Assembly (NCBI GenBank): GCA_964370675.1
Contig: CAYJKC010000020.1
Coordinates: forward strand, 1-39,780
Reading direction: 5' to 3'
Length of the DNA stretch: 39,780 bases
Source of the DNA: CAYJAD01 sp964370675
GTDB lineage: Bacteria; Desulfobacterota; Desulfovibrionia; Desulfovibrionales; Desulfovibrionaceae
The position numbers were made by a program, and so were the translations under genes. Under the pieces are notes generated by a model. That model was not told the DNA's origin, made no database searches, and saw nothing but the letters and a program-made list of their open reading frames with translations. This document shows positions 17,322 to 26,550 of this stretch, piece after piece. The first letter of the stretch is position 1. The number at the start of each line of letters is the position of its first letter.

Positions 17322-17364
17322 AGCACTCTCAGAATGAGCAACGCTCCTCCTGAGAGTGCTTTTT
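17322..17364 (+). terminator. Intrinsic terminator for serS
   Basis: The 11-bp stem AGCACTCTCAG (17322-17332) and CTGAGAGTGCT (17350-17360) is followed by TTTT. It lies at the end of the repeat-rich spacer, 5 bases from the stop of the convergent HD-GYP gene. Confidence 0.75.
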
Positions 17365-17368
17365 GAAA

Positions 17369-18469
17369 TTAATGTGCATCACGGTCAGCAAATTTTTCTG
17401 CAACTACCTTAAACTCTTCTTCCAACTCAAGGAATGCATCCACCACATCTGGAGCAAATTGAGTGCCACGCCCTTCAACAATGAGATCACGTGCCTTTTC
17501 ATGAGGCATAGAGGGCTTGTAAACTCTTTTGCTTGTTAAAGCATCATAAACATCGGCAACGCTCATAAGTTGTGCAGGTAGTGGAATTTTATTTTCTGCT
17601 AAGCCTTGAGGGTAGCCTTTTCCGTCCCAACGTTCATGGTGACTATAAGCAATGGTGCGCGCAATGCGCAAAAATGAGTCTGAACCAAGTTTAGAATCAG
17701 CAGAGGATAGGGCATCACGTCCGCGCGTGGTATGCTGCTTCATATATTCAAATTCTTCCTCGGTTAGGCGACCTGGTTTTTGCAAAATAGCATCTGGTAT
17801 GCTTACCTTACCAACATCATGCAAGGGTGCTGATAGATAGAGCAGTTCAATAGTTTTAGCATCTAATGCTGTGGCATATTTTTCATTTTTAGCCATGTAT
17901 TCAGCAAGTAATAAGACAAATTTTTGGGTGCGCTTAATATGCAAACCAGTTTCAGGGTCACGCCATTCCGCAAGACTTGCCATGGCTTCAATTGTAGCTT
18001 CTTGAGTAAGACTAAGCTCGCGCGTTCTTTCCTTAACAAGGTCATCTAATTGATCACGGTGTTTTTTTAGTTCTAGCTGATTGTCTACGCGAGTAGTTAC
18101 AAGAGTTGAGCGAAATGGCTTACTAACATAATCCACTGCCCCAATACTAAGACCACGAGATTCTTCTTGCTCGTCATTTTGGGCCGTAATAAATAACACA
18201 GGGATATCTTGGGTATCTTGATTAGACTTCAGCTCTTGGCACACTTCATAACCATCCATGCCAGGCATAATAACATCAAGCAAGATAATATCAGGGTGTG
18301 GGTTTTTATTGGCAATTCGTAAGGCATCCTCACCATTGCGCGCAAACATAACAGTGTATTTTTCTTTAAGTAGTTCACCAAGAATACGTATATTTTCTGG
18401 TGCATCATCAACAATTAACACACGACTGCGACTAGCATCGGCTGGTCTTGGGGGAGCAACTGTATCCAT
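17369..18469 (-). CDS. Response regulator with HD-GYP c-di-GMP phosphodiesterase domain (RpfG-like)
   Basis: A 366-residue cytoplasmic protein. The N-terminal receiver domain (about 15-130) has the phosphoacceptor D65 in LLDVIMPGMDG. A short helical linker leads to the HD-GYP domain, with H217-D218 (LHDVGKVSIPD) and the GYP signature at 285-287 in GKGYPQGL. The family hydrolyses c-di-GMP and so affects motility, biofilm or virulence. GAGGAC lies before the ATG. It follows the Mla-type lipoprotein gene after 63 bases but is probably a separate function. No kinase is adjacent. Confidence 0.93.
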   Translation of the reverse strand: MDTVAPPRPADASRSRVLIVDDAPENIRILGELLKEKYTVMFARNGEDALRIANKNPHPDIILLDVIMPGMDGYEVCQELKSNQDTQDIPVLFITAQNDEQEESRGLSIGAVDYVSKPFRSTLVTTRVDNQLELKKHRDQLDDLVKERTRELSLTQEATIEAMASLAEWRDPETGLHIKRTQKFVLLLAEYMAKNEKYATALDAKTIELLYLSAPLHDVGKVSIPDAILQKPGRLTEEEFEYMKQHTTRGRDALSSADSKLGSDSFLRIARTIAYSHHERWDGKGYPQGLAENKIPLPAQLMSVADVYDALTSKRVYKPSMPHEKARDLIVEGRGTQFAPDVVDAFLELEEEFKVVAEKFADRDAH

Positions 18470-18532
18470 ATTTAGTCCTCTTTTAAACTAATTAACTCTC
18501 AAACTGCATTTGTACAGATGTGCCATATGGAT

Positions 18533-19138
18533 TTATTTTTTACTTAATGCTTCGGTTATGGGGTTTGCCATGCTTTGTGCCAGCTTCTTGAGCAAGGTGC
18601 TATGAGCTTGCACAAGACTGGTGTAATTTTGCCCTGCCGGAGCTTGTTCAACAAAAGCACCACTAACTATTATCTCATCGCTACTATCGCGTACAGTCCA
18701 GCGCGCATCAAGAGCAACTTGTTGTCCAATAGTGCCATCAAAGCGTTGTACTTGAATAAAAATTTGTAGAGGGCTTAGGCTATTATCATCAAGCGGCTGC
18801 AAAAGCACATTTTTTTCTAAGAGTAAGGGAGTAAGAATTTCTGCAATAACACGTTTTGCCCCACTTTCAACAGGCTCTGCCCAAGAGTCAAAACTTGCAA
18901 TATGTAAACGCACGCCATTGCTGTCTCGTGTAATGATGGAGTTTCGGTCAAGGTACTTAGGCATATCCACTTGACTTAATTGTAATGAAGGCATTTCTTC
19001 TAAATTTTTTATACCATCAAGGGCAATGGGGGTATTTTGACCACTGTCAAGAATATAGAATGTTGTTTCTTGGCTACGCATTCCACAGGCTGTAAGAAGC
19101 AAGGTAAGTACCAAAATAGTTGCTTGGTATTTTAACAT
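18533..19138 (-). CDS. ABC transport auxiliary lipoprotein (PqiC/ABC_trans_aux-like)
   Basis: A 201-residue outer-membrane or periplasmic lipoprotein. The signal ends in the lipobox LLTACG (Cys18). The body resembles the DUF330/PqiC family, which accompanies MCE lipid transporters: TFYILDSG near the N-terminus, then VDMPKYLDRNSIITR and RLHIASFDSWAEP. It starts 2 bases after the MCE gene stop and ends the mla-type operon. Its likely role is to help deliver or accept phospholipid between the membranes. Confidence 0.8.
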   Translation of the reverse strand: MLKYQATILVLTLLLTACGMRSQETTFYILDSGQNTPIALDGIKNLEEMPSLQLSQVDMPKYLDRNSIITRDSNGVRLHIASFDSWAEPVESGAKRVIAEILTPLLLEKNVLLQPLDDNSLSPLQIFIQVQRFDGTIGQQVALDARWTVRDSSDEIIVSGAFVEQAPAGQNYTSLVQAHSTLLKKLAQSMANPITEALSKK

Positions 19139-19140
19139 AA

Positions 19141-20133
19141 TTATTTACCTCCTTTTCCAAGTATTAGAGATTCTGGATGTTGTTCAAGTAAATCTGCAAG
19201 TTCTCTAAAAGCTCGTGCTGTTTTAGTAATTTCGTTAGCAGTTTTGCTAACATCACCCAGGGTTTTATTTAAATCACGAACCACACGAGAATTTGGTGAG
19301 ATTATTTGATTGGCAGAAGCAAGCACCGTTTCTAATTCATGTGCTGCTGCACCAAAGCCGTTCATGGCCAATTGAAAGGCCGTCATTACTTGCGGTAATT
19401 GGTTATCAAGGGTTGCACTTGTATCACCTAGGGAATTGATGGCTCGTTGAATGTCGTTGCGTAATGATGTGGCATCATTAGTTAATTCTGATGTATTTTC
19501 AAATGTTTTGCGCATGGCTTTTAATGAAGCGTGCAAATCTGTATTATTGGTAAGGCGTGCAAATCCATCCAAAGCATCATTAAGTGATTTTGCCATATTT
19601 TCAACAGGCAAGCGTGCTAAAGTACGTTGGAATTGGTCGAGAGGTGAGGGCACAGTAGGAATTTCAAAAGCGTGGTTAGCTGAGTGATAGCGTGCTGGTG
19701 TTTCAGGAAAGAAATCTAGTTCAATATTATACTGACCAGTAATAAGGCTTTGCATTTGTAGTCTTGCACGCAAACCACGCTGAATCATGCGGCGCATGAG
19801 TTCTTCACGCGTAACTTGACTTTGGCTTTCTTGCGCAGTATTGACAAAGGCAATGCTTGAAGCATTTATTGTTATATAAACTGGTATGGTAACACCTTCA
19901 TCACGCGCATTGGCCACAAGTAATATTTGAGTAACCTTACCCATGGGTACACCACGAAACACCACTGGTGCACCAATGGACAAGCCACTAACAGAACCAT
20001 CAAAATAAAGCACGTATTCAATATCATCGGCAAAAATATCTTTGCCACCTAATGACACAATGGCAACGGCAAAGAGGAAAAGTCCGCCAATGACGAAAAG
20101 TCCAACCTTGGTTTTGCTAATGTCTTTACTCAT
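19141..20133 (-). CDS. mlaD: MlaD-family (MCE domain) substrate-binding protein
   Basis: A 330-residue inner-membrane-anchored periplasmic protein. One N-terminal helix (about 9-29) precedes the MCE domain (EYVLYFDGSVSGLSIGAPVVFRG, GKVTQILL), which forms the hexameric lipid channel. The long helical tail (residues about 170-320) is typical of longer MCE proteins such as YrbD/PqiB relatives. GAGGAG precedes the ATG, and the ATPase gene stops 20 bases upstream. It belongs to the four-gene lipid transport operon. Confidence 0.9.
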   Translation of the reverse strand: MSKDISKTKVGLFVIGGLFLFAVAIVSLGGKDIFADDIEYVLYFDGSVSGLSIGAPVVFRGVPMGKVTQILLVANARDEGVTIPVYITINASSIAFVNTAQESQSQVTREELMRRMIQRGLRARLQMQSLITGQYNIELDFFPETPARYHSANHAFEIPTVPSPLDQFQRTLARLPVENMAKSLNDALDGFARLTNNTDLHASLKAMRKTFENTSELTNDATSLRNDIQRAINSLGDTSATLDNQLPQVMTAFQLAMNGFGAAAHELETVLASANQIISPNSRVVRDLNKTLGDVSKTANEITKTARAFRELADLLEQHPESLILGKGGK

Positions 20134-20153
20134 ATATACTCCTCATATACATA

Positions 20154-20924
20154 CTATTTATTACTATATTCACCACGAGTTAAGAAATTGATTACACTTG
20201 GTGGTGTATCTGGATTTTCTAATAAATCTTTAGGTTTACCCAGTGCTGCTACTGATCTTGTTTCTGCATCAAGGTAAAGTGCATTGTCAGCTATGGCAAA
20301 AAGAGATGCTAACTCATGAGTTACGACAACAATGCTTTTTTGGTATCCACTACGAAGCTCTAAAAGCAAATCGTCTAAGCGACGAGCACTAACAGGGTCA
20401 AGCCCTGCAGAGGGTTCGTCTAAAAAAAGTATATCTGGATCAAGAGCAAGTGCACGAGCTAAACCTGCGCGCTTACGCATGCCACCACTGATTTCAGATG
20501 GATAATACTCACCAAAACCAGCAAGACCAACCAAGGCAAGTTTTAGTTCAGCTTGCTCTTTAATGTCATTACTAGAAAGGCTTGTATATTGTTGTAATGG
20601 TAGGCTCACATTCTCTGCTAAAGTCATGGAACTCCACAATGCTCCACCTTGAAATAGAACTCCAACACAACGCATGATCTCTTGACGTTTTTGTGTGTTT
20701 GCCTTCCAAAAATCGACTCCATTATAAAAAAGTTGACCAGAAAATGGAGTTTTTAAACCCATAAGTACACGTAGTAGTGTGCTTTTTCCACAACCACTAC
20801 CACCCATGATAATAAAAATTTCACCGCGCTTTACTTCAAAGCTCACATTATTCATGAGCACAAAGTCATCATAACCAACTTTAAGCCCACTTGCGCAGAT
20901 TATTTTTTTATTATCTTGTGTCAT
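20154..20924 (-). CDS. mlaF: Mla-type lipid ABC transporter ATPase
   Basis: A 256-residue cytoplasmic ATPase that powers the MlaE permease. Walker A is IMGGSGCGKST, the signature is SEISGGMRKRAGLARA, Walker B is LDPDILFLDEPSAGLDP, and the switch His is in VVVTHELASL. I choose the ATG at 20924, because its ATGA overlaps the permease stop by 4 bases, a usual coupling arrangement; a TTG at 20942 would add six residues. Confidence 0.93.
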   Translation of the reverse strand: MTQDNKKIICASGLKVGYDDFVLMNNVSFEVKRGEIFIIMGGSGCGKSTLLRVLMGLKTPFSGQLFYNGVDFWKANTQKRQEIMRCVGVLFQGGALWSSMTLAENVSLPLQQYTSLSSNDIKEQAELKLALVGLAGFGEYYPSEISGGMRKRAGLARALALDPDILFLDEPSAGLDPVSARRLDDLLLELRSGYQKSIVVVTHELASLFAIADNALYLDAETRSVAALGKPKDLLENPDTPPSVINFLTRGEYSNK

Positions 20925-22048
20925 ATTTTTAATATATTGCAAATTATTGTAATAATAGCAGTGGCAATAATAATTCCCACAATGGCATTAACAACTGCTG
21001 AGGTTGTGGACATGCCAACTGCAGCGGCACTGCGCCCACAACGCATACCTTGATAACAACCAGTCAAAGCTACAATGATGCCAAAACTTGTGCCATACAC
21101 AAGACCAATAATAACGTGCTTAAAAGCCACCATTTGCTTTGTTGCGTTAATATATTCTTGTGGGCTTAAATCAAGCATGAAGACACCTACTAAAAAACCA
21201 CCCATAATACCCATGGCATCGGCATACAGAGTAAGCAAAGGCGTCATAATGCAAAGAGCAAGAGTGCGTGGTAGCACAAGAAAATCAATGGGAGAAATAC
21301 CAAAGGTGGTTAATGAATCCACTTCTTCATTAACTTGCATGGTGCCAATAAGTGCTGCATAAGCTGCACCCATGCGTCCACTCATGACAACACCTACCAT
21401 AACAGCACCCATGACCCGCAGCATTCCAATACCAACAAGACCTGCTACATATATTTGCGCACCAAATTGAGTTAGTTGCACTGCACCAACAAAGGCTAAA
21501 ATAAGACCGAAAAGCAAGCTGGTTATTGAAATAATCGGTAAAGCTTCAGCTCCACATTCTTGCACTGCAGCAATAAAATCACGAAAGCGCATGTCAGATT
21601 TACCGCGGGTAAGGCGTGCTATAGATAAACCTACTTCACCTAAAAAGTCAGTGGCATCTTTTAATATTACCGGAATTTTTAAGGTAGCAGATCCTATGCG
21701 TTCAAGAAAGTTTTCCTTAACTTGCTTGCGTGTTGCTTCATCTTGAGCTGGCACGCTAAAAGCCATTGTGACCAATTGTTGCAAGCCTTGTGGCACATTG
21801 TCAAGATTGGTACTTAATTTATGCTTTTTAGCAAACTTAACAATGCGAACCACTATGGCAAGTAATGCACTATCAAATTCTTTTAGGTTATTAGTTGTAA
21901 TTTCAATATGTTTGATTTGAGGTTGCTTTAATGCTTCAATAACAGCCGTGGTGCTTGGTTGAGGTAGGGCAATATTCCAGATGCCAGAAAAGTTGACACT
22001 TGCTTTGCTGCTGGTAGTACTAATGGTAATTTGGGCGTCATCTTGCAT
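20921..22048 (-). CDS. mlaE: STAS-MlaE fusion permease
   Basis: A 375-residue inner-membrane permease. The N-terminal 110 residues form a STAS-like domain (VNFSGIWNIALP, KHIEITTNN), equivalent to a fused MlaB. The remainder is the MlaE permease with five to six membrane helices, including the conserved LTQFGAQIYVAGLVGIGMLR region and MSGRMGAAYAALIGTMQVNEEVDSL with its EQ-loop-like segment. First gene of the operon; phospholipid trafficking for outer-membrane asymmetry is the family role. Confidence 0.92.
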   Translation of the reverse strand: MQDDAQITISTTSSKASVNFSGIWNIALPQPSTTAVIEALKQPQIKHIEITTNNLKEFDSALLAIVVRIVKFAKKHKLSTNLDNVPQGLQQLVTMAFSVPAQDEATRKQVKENFLERIGSATLKIPVILKDATDFLGEVGLSIARLTRGKSDMRFRDFIAAVQECGAEALPIISITSLLFGLILAFVGAVQLTQFGAQIYVAGLVGIGMLRVMGAVMVGVVMSGRMGAAYAALIGTMQVNEEVDSLTTFGISPIDFLVLPRTLALCIMTPLLTLYADAMGIMGGFLVGVFMLDLSPQEYINATKQMVAFKHVIIGLVYGTSFGIIVALTGCYQGMRCGRSAAAVGMSTTSAVVNAIVGIIIATAIITIICNILKI

Positions 22049-22149
22049 ATATTTAGTGCACTTAACCTATATTACAATTTTTAAAAACTAAATTTTTAGG
22101 CAGTTACATTTGCATTATGGCTTAATTTATTTAATTGTGCAAGAAACAA

Positions 22150-22193
22150 AAAAAGATGAATTGCCATAATAAATGATATATATTATGGCAATT
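22150..22193 (-). terminator. Terminator between dapA and the mla-type operon
   Basis: A perfect 13-bp stem (22159-22171 with 22181-22193, core TTGCCATAATA) is followed on the minus strand by CATCTTTTTTTG. It lies about 145 bases after the dapA stop and about 100 bases before mlaE, so it separates the two transcription units. Confidence 0.8.
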
Positions 22194-22337
22194 TAGATGC
22201 AATTTAGTTGTAGAATAAAGCACTAACTCAAAAAATACACAAGCACCCTAAAACAATTATGAAAAATACGCCATATATTTTTAATACAGCAGAGTTAGCT
22301 GATGTATTTTCTCTGCAAAAAAAAGCAATATTCAAAG

Positions 22338-23216
22338 CTAAATAAGTTTTGCTTTTTGTAATTCTGCGTGTAAAAATTCTGTATTGGCAGCATTTAAATT
22401 GCACAATGGTAAGCGCAATTCAGGCTCTATCTTACCCATAAACCCTAAGGCTGTCTTTACTGGAATTGGGTTTGATTCTATAAACATGAGCCTATTTAGG
22501 GGCATCATATCAAAATGCAGTTGGCGTGCTTTAGGTATATCATTTTCCATAAAAGCTTTGCAAAGAGCAGCCATTTTAGCTGGAATAATATTGGATGTTA
22601 CAGAAATAACACCTGTTCCACCAACACTTAAAAGTGGCAACACAGTAAAGTCATCACCAGAAACTGTATTAAAGCTTTCTGGGCAAGCTTCAATAATATC
22701 GGAGACTTGACAGAGATTTGCTGTGGCTTCTTTTATACCAATGATATTTGAAAATTCATGCGCAAGGCGACCCACAGTTGCTGGCAACAAATTACAACCA
22801 GTGCGCCCAGGTACATTATAAAGTACCAATGGAAAATCAACTGCTTCGCATATGGCTTTGTAATGTTGATATAAGCCTTCTTGAGTTGGCTTATTGTAAT
22901 AAGGAGTGATGAGTAATGCAGCGTTTGCACCAGCATTTTTTGCAAAGCGGGTTAAACGTATGGCTTCAGTTGTATTATTAGAACCTGCACCAGCCAAAAC
23001 CGGTACACGCCCTTGAGCTTGATCTATGCAAATTTCAATAACTTTTTCATGCTCTTCATGGCTTAAAGTGGCAGATTCTCCAGTAGTTCCGCAAGGAACA
23101 AGCCCATCAATTCCTTCTTGAATTTGCCATTCAATGAATGAACGATATTTTTCTTCATCCAACTGTCCCTTGCTAAAGGGTGTCACCAAAGCTGTAAAGG
23201 CACCTTTGAGTTGCAT
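22338..23216 (-). CDS. dapA: 4-hydroxy-tetrahydrodipicolinate synthase
   Basis: DapA condenses pyruvate with aspartate semialdehyde, the first committed step to lysine and meso-diaminopimelate. At 292 residues it matches the usual length. It shows the GTTGESATL loop, the catalytic Tyr in LYNVPGRTGCNL, and the Schiff-base Lys in GIKEAT. I prefer the ATG at 23216, five bases after GAGGAG; the GTG at 23222 sits too close to that site. It is preceded by a terminator-like hairpin and so has its own promoter. Confidence 0.96.
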   Translation of the reverse strand: MQLKGAFTALVTPFSKGQLDEEKYRSFIEWQIQEGIDGLVPCGTTGESATLSHEEHEKVIEICIDQAQGRVPVLAGAGSNNTTEAIRLTRFAKNAGANAALLITPYYNKPTQEGLYQHYKAICEAVDFPLVLYNVPGRTGCNLLPATVGRLAHEFSNIIGIKEATANLCQVSDIIEACPESFNTVSGDDFTVLPLLSVGGTGVISVTSNIIPAKMAALCKAFMENDIPKARQLHFDMMPLNRLMFIESNPIPVKTALGFMGKIEPELRLPLCNLNAANTEFLHAELQKAKLI

Positions 23217-23239
23217 ACTCACTCCTCAAAAAAACATAT

Positions 23240-23277
23240 AAATAAAAACATTTATGATGTTGAATAACATCATAAAT
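23240..23277 (-). terminator. Hairpin with T-rich tail upstream of dapA
   Basis: A perfect 12-bp stem (23250-23261 with 23266-23277, ATTTATGATGTT) closes a 4-base loop and is followed on the minus strand by GTTTTTATTT. It lies about 25 bases before the dapA ribosome-binding site. It may terminate the HU transcript or attenuate dapA. Confidence 0.6.
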
Positions 23278-23350
23278 ATTAAAAATTCAAATACTAAATT
23301 TAGGGTATAAAATCAAAACAGCATAGATAGTATATGTCTTTTAATGCACT

Positions 23351-23436
23351 TCTCCTAATGGCGAAAGAAAACAATCGCCATTAGGAGATTAATGAAACAT
23401 ATTGCATGCTTTAGTTTAAGAAATATCTTAAACTAA
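23351..23436. repeat. Two further perfect hairpins downstream of the HU gene
   Basis: A 14-bp perfect stem (TCTCCTAATGGCGA, 23351-23364, with 23375-23388) and an 11-bp perfect stem (TTAGTTTAAGA, 23411-23421, with 23426-23436) lie just after the HU stop. Neither has a clean T tract. They may protect the 3' end of an abundant mRNA or act as bidirectional pause sites. Confidence 0.6.
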
Positions 23437-23448
23437 CCCCAAAAGTTA

Positions 23449-23724
23449 CTACTTGTTGAGAAATTCTTTTAATTCTTTGCCAGCACGGAAGAAAGGCAAA
23501 CGTTTTGGTTCAACAGTAACTTTTTCACCAGTCTTAGGGTTACGACCGGTATAACCTTCGTATTCTTTGACTTTGAAGCTACCAAATCCGCGAATTTCAA
23601 CGCGTTCACCGGCGAGCAATGAGTCCTTCATGCATCCTACAAAGGTATTAACGACTATGGAAGCATCATCCATAGACAAGTTGGCCTCATCCGCAAGAGT
23701 TTTGATAAGTTCGCTTTTGTTCAT
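23449..23724 (-). CDS. HU/IHF-family DNA-binding protein
   Basis: A 91-residue nucleoid protein that bends DNA. The start at 23724 (MNKSELIKTLADEA) follows GGAG; the frame extends 10 codons upstream without family signal. It has the typical helical base and the arm GFGSFKVKEYEGYTGRNPKTGEKVTVEPKRLPFFRAGKELKE, with the intercalating Pro in RNPKTGE. HU and IHF subunits cannot be separated safely at this length. Confidence 0.95.
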   Translation of the reverse strand: MNKSELIKTLADEANLSMDDASIVVNTFVGCMKDSLLAGERVEIRGFGSFKVKEYEGYTGRNPKTGEKVTVEPKRLPFFRAGKELKEFLNK

Positions 23725-23801
23725 GTTTTCTCCAGTTATTATAGCTATTTGCATTTAAGCTAACGAATAATAACATATTTTTTTTTAAAGGTAAATGCCT
23801 A

Positions 23802-24602
23802 TTATGCACCAAATTGCAAAACACCTCTTTTTCCCAATATATCTAACATGCTTAGCCGAATTTTTTGAAGTTTTTTAGCTAAGTTTTGTATGTCTACTCC
23901 AGCATTGCTTCCAGCAGCCCAATTCATAAGCGGATCTTGGCGCAAAACAGCTTCTACTAATTTATCATCACTTCGCACTGAACCAAGCAGCACTGGTTCA
24001 ATGCCCATAAAGCGCTGACAGGCATTCGCAAGTCGTTCAAAAGTTTGTTTTTCTTCTTTTTTATTTTCAACTTGGTTCACAATAACCATAAAATCTTTTA
24101 CATTATGATTACTGTATAAAACCTTCATTAAAGCATAACTATCAGTTAAAGACGTTGGTTCTGGAGTAACTACAACAATGCGAAGTGCTGCCATAGCAGC
24201 AAACGACTGAACCATGTCGGTTATTCCTGCTCCTAAATCCATGAAAACATAGTGATATTTGCCAAGTAATGGTTCTAGGCGTTTAAGTAATAGTTCTCGC
24301 TGGTCATCATCTAATTCAACTAGTTCAGGTACGCCAGAAGCTGCAGGTAGAATATCTAAGCCTTCTTTTAATGAGTATAAAATATCTTGCATGCTTGCAT
24401 TGCCAAGTAAAGCATCTTGAAGGTTTCCTTCAGGTGTAATATTTAATAATACATCAAGATTAGCTAAACCCATATCGCAATCAAGTAACAATGCGGGATA
24501 GGACATTTGATGGAGAGCATAAGCAAGGTTTAAGGTAATATTGGTTTTACCAACACCCCCTTTACCGCTCATAACGCAAACACTAAGTGTAGTATTAGAC
24601 AT
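23802..24602 (-). CDS. MinD/ParA-type ATPase (FlhG/FleN-like)
   Basis: A 266-residue P-loop ATPase with deviant Walker A SGKGGVGKT (12-20), LLLDCDMGLANLDVLL and a switch in FMDLGAGITDMV. The family places cell-division or flagellar components by membrane cycling. The form with DMGLANLDVLLN is typical of FlhG/FleN, but no flagellar genes are in the window and no amphipathic MinD C-terminal helix is evident. It starts 53 bases after the GGDEF-like gene on the same strand; GGGGG precedes the ATG. Confidence 0.88.
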   Translation of the reverse strand: MSNTTLSVCVMSGKGGVGKTNITLNLAYALHQMSYPALLLDCDMGLANLDVLLNITPEGNLQDALLGNASMQDILYSLKEGLDILPAASGVPELVELDDDQRELLLKRLEPLLGKYHYVFMDLGAGITDMVQSFAAMAALRIVVVTPEPTSLTDSYALMKVLYSNHNVKDFMVIVNQVENKKEEKQTFERLANACQRFMGIEPVLLGSVRSDDKLVEAVLRQDPLMNWAAGSNAGVDIQNLAKKLQKIRLSMLDILGKRGVLQFGA

Positions 24603-24655
24603 AATTCCCCCATGCTGAATGAAAAAATTTATTGAATTTTTGCATAGTAATAAGG

Positions 24656-25387
24656 TTAATTGCCTCCGAAGAGAAAGCGTTTTTCGTGTGAATGTACAAG
24701 GGTTGCATCAAGATTGACCTCTGGATTTTTAAATATATTAGCACTTTGTTCTTGAGCTTCCATAAGAGCCTTTTCTGCTTGCATAAATAATTCTGGACCA
24801 TTGCACCCCTTGCCTATGCCGCCAGCTATGCCAGCTTTTAATAAAAGTCCTTTTTTTAAACAAAATGCAATAATATCTTCTACTATGTTTTGAGCTTTAA
24901 AAATCTTTGCCCCAGGCAAGATGAGACCAAATTGATCTTCATTAATGCCACCCAAAAAGTCACAGAGGTTGGTATATTGCTCCATGGCTTTTTGTAAAAT
25001 TTCAACATAATTTTGATTAGGAACTTTTTTATTTTTGGCTATGCTAAAGCGAACAACACAAAGAGGAGCATTGCTTCGCACCGCGCGTGCCACCTCTTTT
25101 TCAAGTTGTTTCATAAAGTTTGATGTAAGCAAATTATCTGTCAATGTATTATTAGTATCAACTGCTAGTTGTGCTACTTCAACAGTGGGTGGATTACTTT
25201 TAACCTCAAGGGCACACCAACCGGTATTTTTAGTTTTGGCGCAAAGTTCAGTCCAAGCCTTTGTGTCCATGCCGCGCACTAGGCGTGCCAACACAAAAAA
25301 AGGGCCTTTATGTGCACCCTTTGGGCTTAAACGCTTTTGCACGCTCATAAGTTCTTGTATAAGCTGATTAAGGTCATTACTTTGCAT
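24656..25387 (-). CDS. Degenerate GGDEF-like protein
   Basis: A 243-residue cytoplasmic protein. The C-terminal part (about 85-225) resembles a GGDEF fold: TSNFMKQLEKEVARAVRSNAPLCVVRFSI, then the signature position reads NEDQF (149-153) in place of GGDEF, then FGLILPGA and AGIAGGIG. The active-site residues needed for diguanylate cyclase activity are missing, so it is probably a binding or regulatory protein. The N-terminal 80 residues match nothing I know. It lies 9 bases after prfB and just before the MinD-like ATPase, suggesting co-transcription. Confidence 0.7.
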   Translation of the reverse strand: MQSNDLNQLIQELMSVQKRLSPKGAHKGPFFVLARLVRGMDTKAWTELCAKTKNTGWCALEVKSNPPTVEVAQLAVDTNNTLTDNLLTSNFMKQLEKEVARAVRSNAPLCVVRFSIAKNKKVPNQNYVEILQKAMEQYTNLCDFLGGINEDQFGLILPGAKIFKAQNIVEDIIAFCLKKGLLLKAGIAGGIGKGCNGPELFMQAEKALMEAQEQSANIFKNPEVNLDATLVHSHEKRFLFGGN

Positions 25388-25396
25388 AAGTTAATA

Positions 25397-26510
25397 CTAG
25401 CTTTTTTTATCGTGTTCGTAAAGCAGATATTCACGTTGAAAAATATCAATGCGCCCATCAAGCACTGCATCCACATCACCTACTTCGGTATTACTTCGAT
25501 GATCTTTTACCAATCTATACGGATGCAGGGTATAGGTACGAATTTGACTACCAAAGGCAATGCTATCCTTGCCTGCATAATGGGCTTTTCGTTCAGCATC
25601 TTGTTTGCGTAATTCTAAATCATAAAGCCTTGCACGCAAAATTTGTAATGCTGTTTCTTTATTATGGTGTTGTGACTTTTCATTTTGACATTGAGCTGTT
25701 GTGCCTGTGGGTATATGAGTTATGCGTACGGCAGAACTTGTGGTATTAACACTTTGTCCACCTGGTCCACTGGACCTGAATGTATCATAGCGCAAATCTG
25801 ACTCTTTAATATCAAGTGTAATATTTTGCCCAGCATCAGGTATAATATCCACTGAGGCAAAGGATGTATGGCGTCGCCCTGACGCGTCAAAGGGCGAAAT
25901 TCGTATAAGCCTATGTATGCCACGTTCACTTTTTAAAAGTCCAAAACTATTTGGTCCGCAAATGCGGATGGTTACGCTTTTAATGCCAGCTTCATCTCCA
26001 GATAAAAAATCAAGTTCTTCGACCTTGTATTTATGTGTATTAGCCCAGCGTGTATACATGCGTAAAAGCATTTCTGCCCAATCTTGTGATTCCGTCCCAC
26101 CAGCTCCAGGATGAATTTCTAAAATGGCATTTTGACCATCTTCTTCATGTGAAAGTAGCATGGTCATTTCCGTGGTATCAAGCAGGGTATCAAGACTAAT
26201 AATCTGCTCATTTAATGACTCAAGCGCCTCTACTTCTTCAGCTTCTGCGGCTAGGCTTAACCATTCTTGCATATCTGTGTGGCATTTAAGCAGGTCTTCA
26301 AGTCTGTTTACTTCATCTTCAAGCTTGCGTTTTTCTTGCAAAACGGGTGTTAGAGCTGTTGGGTCAGACCAAGCATTTGCCTGATTGAGCTTTTGCTCAA
26401 TTTCTTGCAGGCGTTTTTTACAACCATCAAGGTCAAAGCCGCCCCCAAAGAGTGCTAAAGCGTTGAGAAAGGTTCGTGGAGCGAGTGCGTAATTCAGTTA
26501 AATGTAACAT
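25397..26510 (-). CDS. prfB: Peptide chain release factor 2 with programmed +1 frameshift
   Basis: RF2 recognises UAA and UGA and triggers peptide release. The gene starts at 26510 (MLHLTELRTRSTNL); after 25 codons it meets an in-frame TGA at 26435-26433. The site CTTTGAC preceded by TGGGGGCGG is the classical RF2 shift: ribosomes slip +1 from CTT and read GAC. The CDS is therefore 26510-26436 joined to 26434-25397, giving 370 residues. The SPF recognition tripeptide falls at 205-207 and GGQ at 250-252. The feature is autoregulatory: low RF2 favours the shift. Confidence 0.96.
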
Positions 26511-26550
26511 ATTTATTTCTTATTTTTAGGTTTAGAAAAGTATATGCAAT

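Noticed and set aside
22259..22345. 28-codon frame ending inside the 3' end of dapA
   Set aside because: No ribosome-binding site and overlap with dapA on the other strand; too short to support.
23217..23448. Lysine riboswitch before dapA
   Set aside because: The spacer has simple hairpins only, with none of the conserved multi-helix core.
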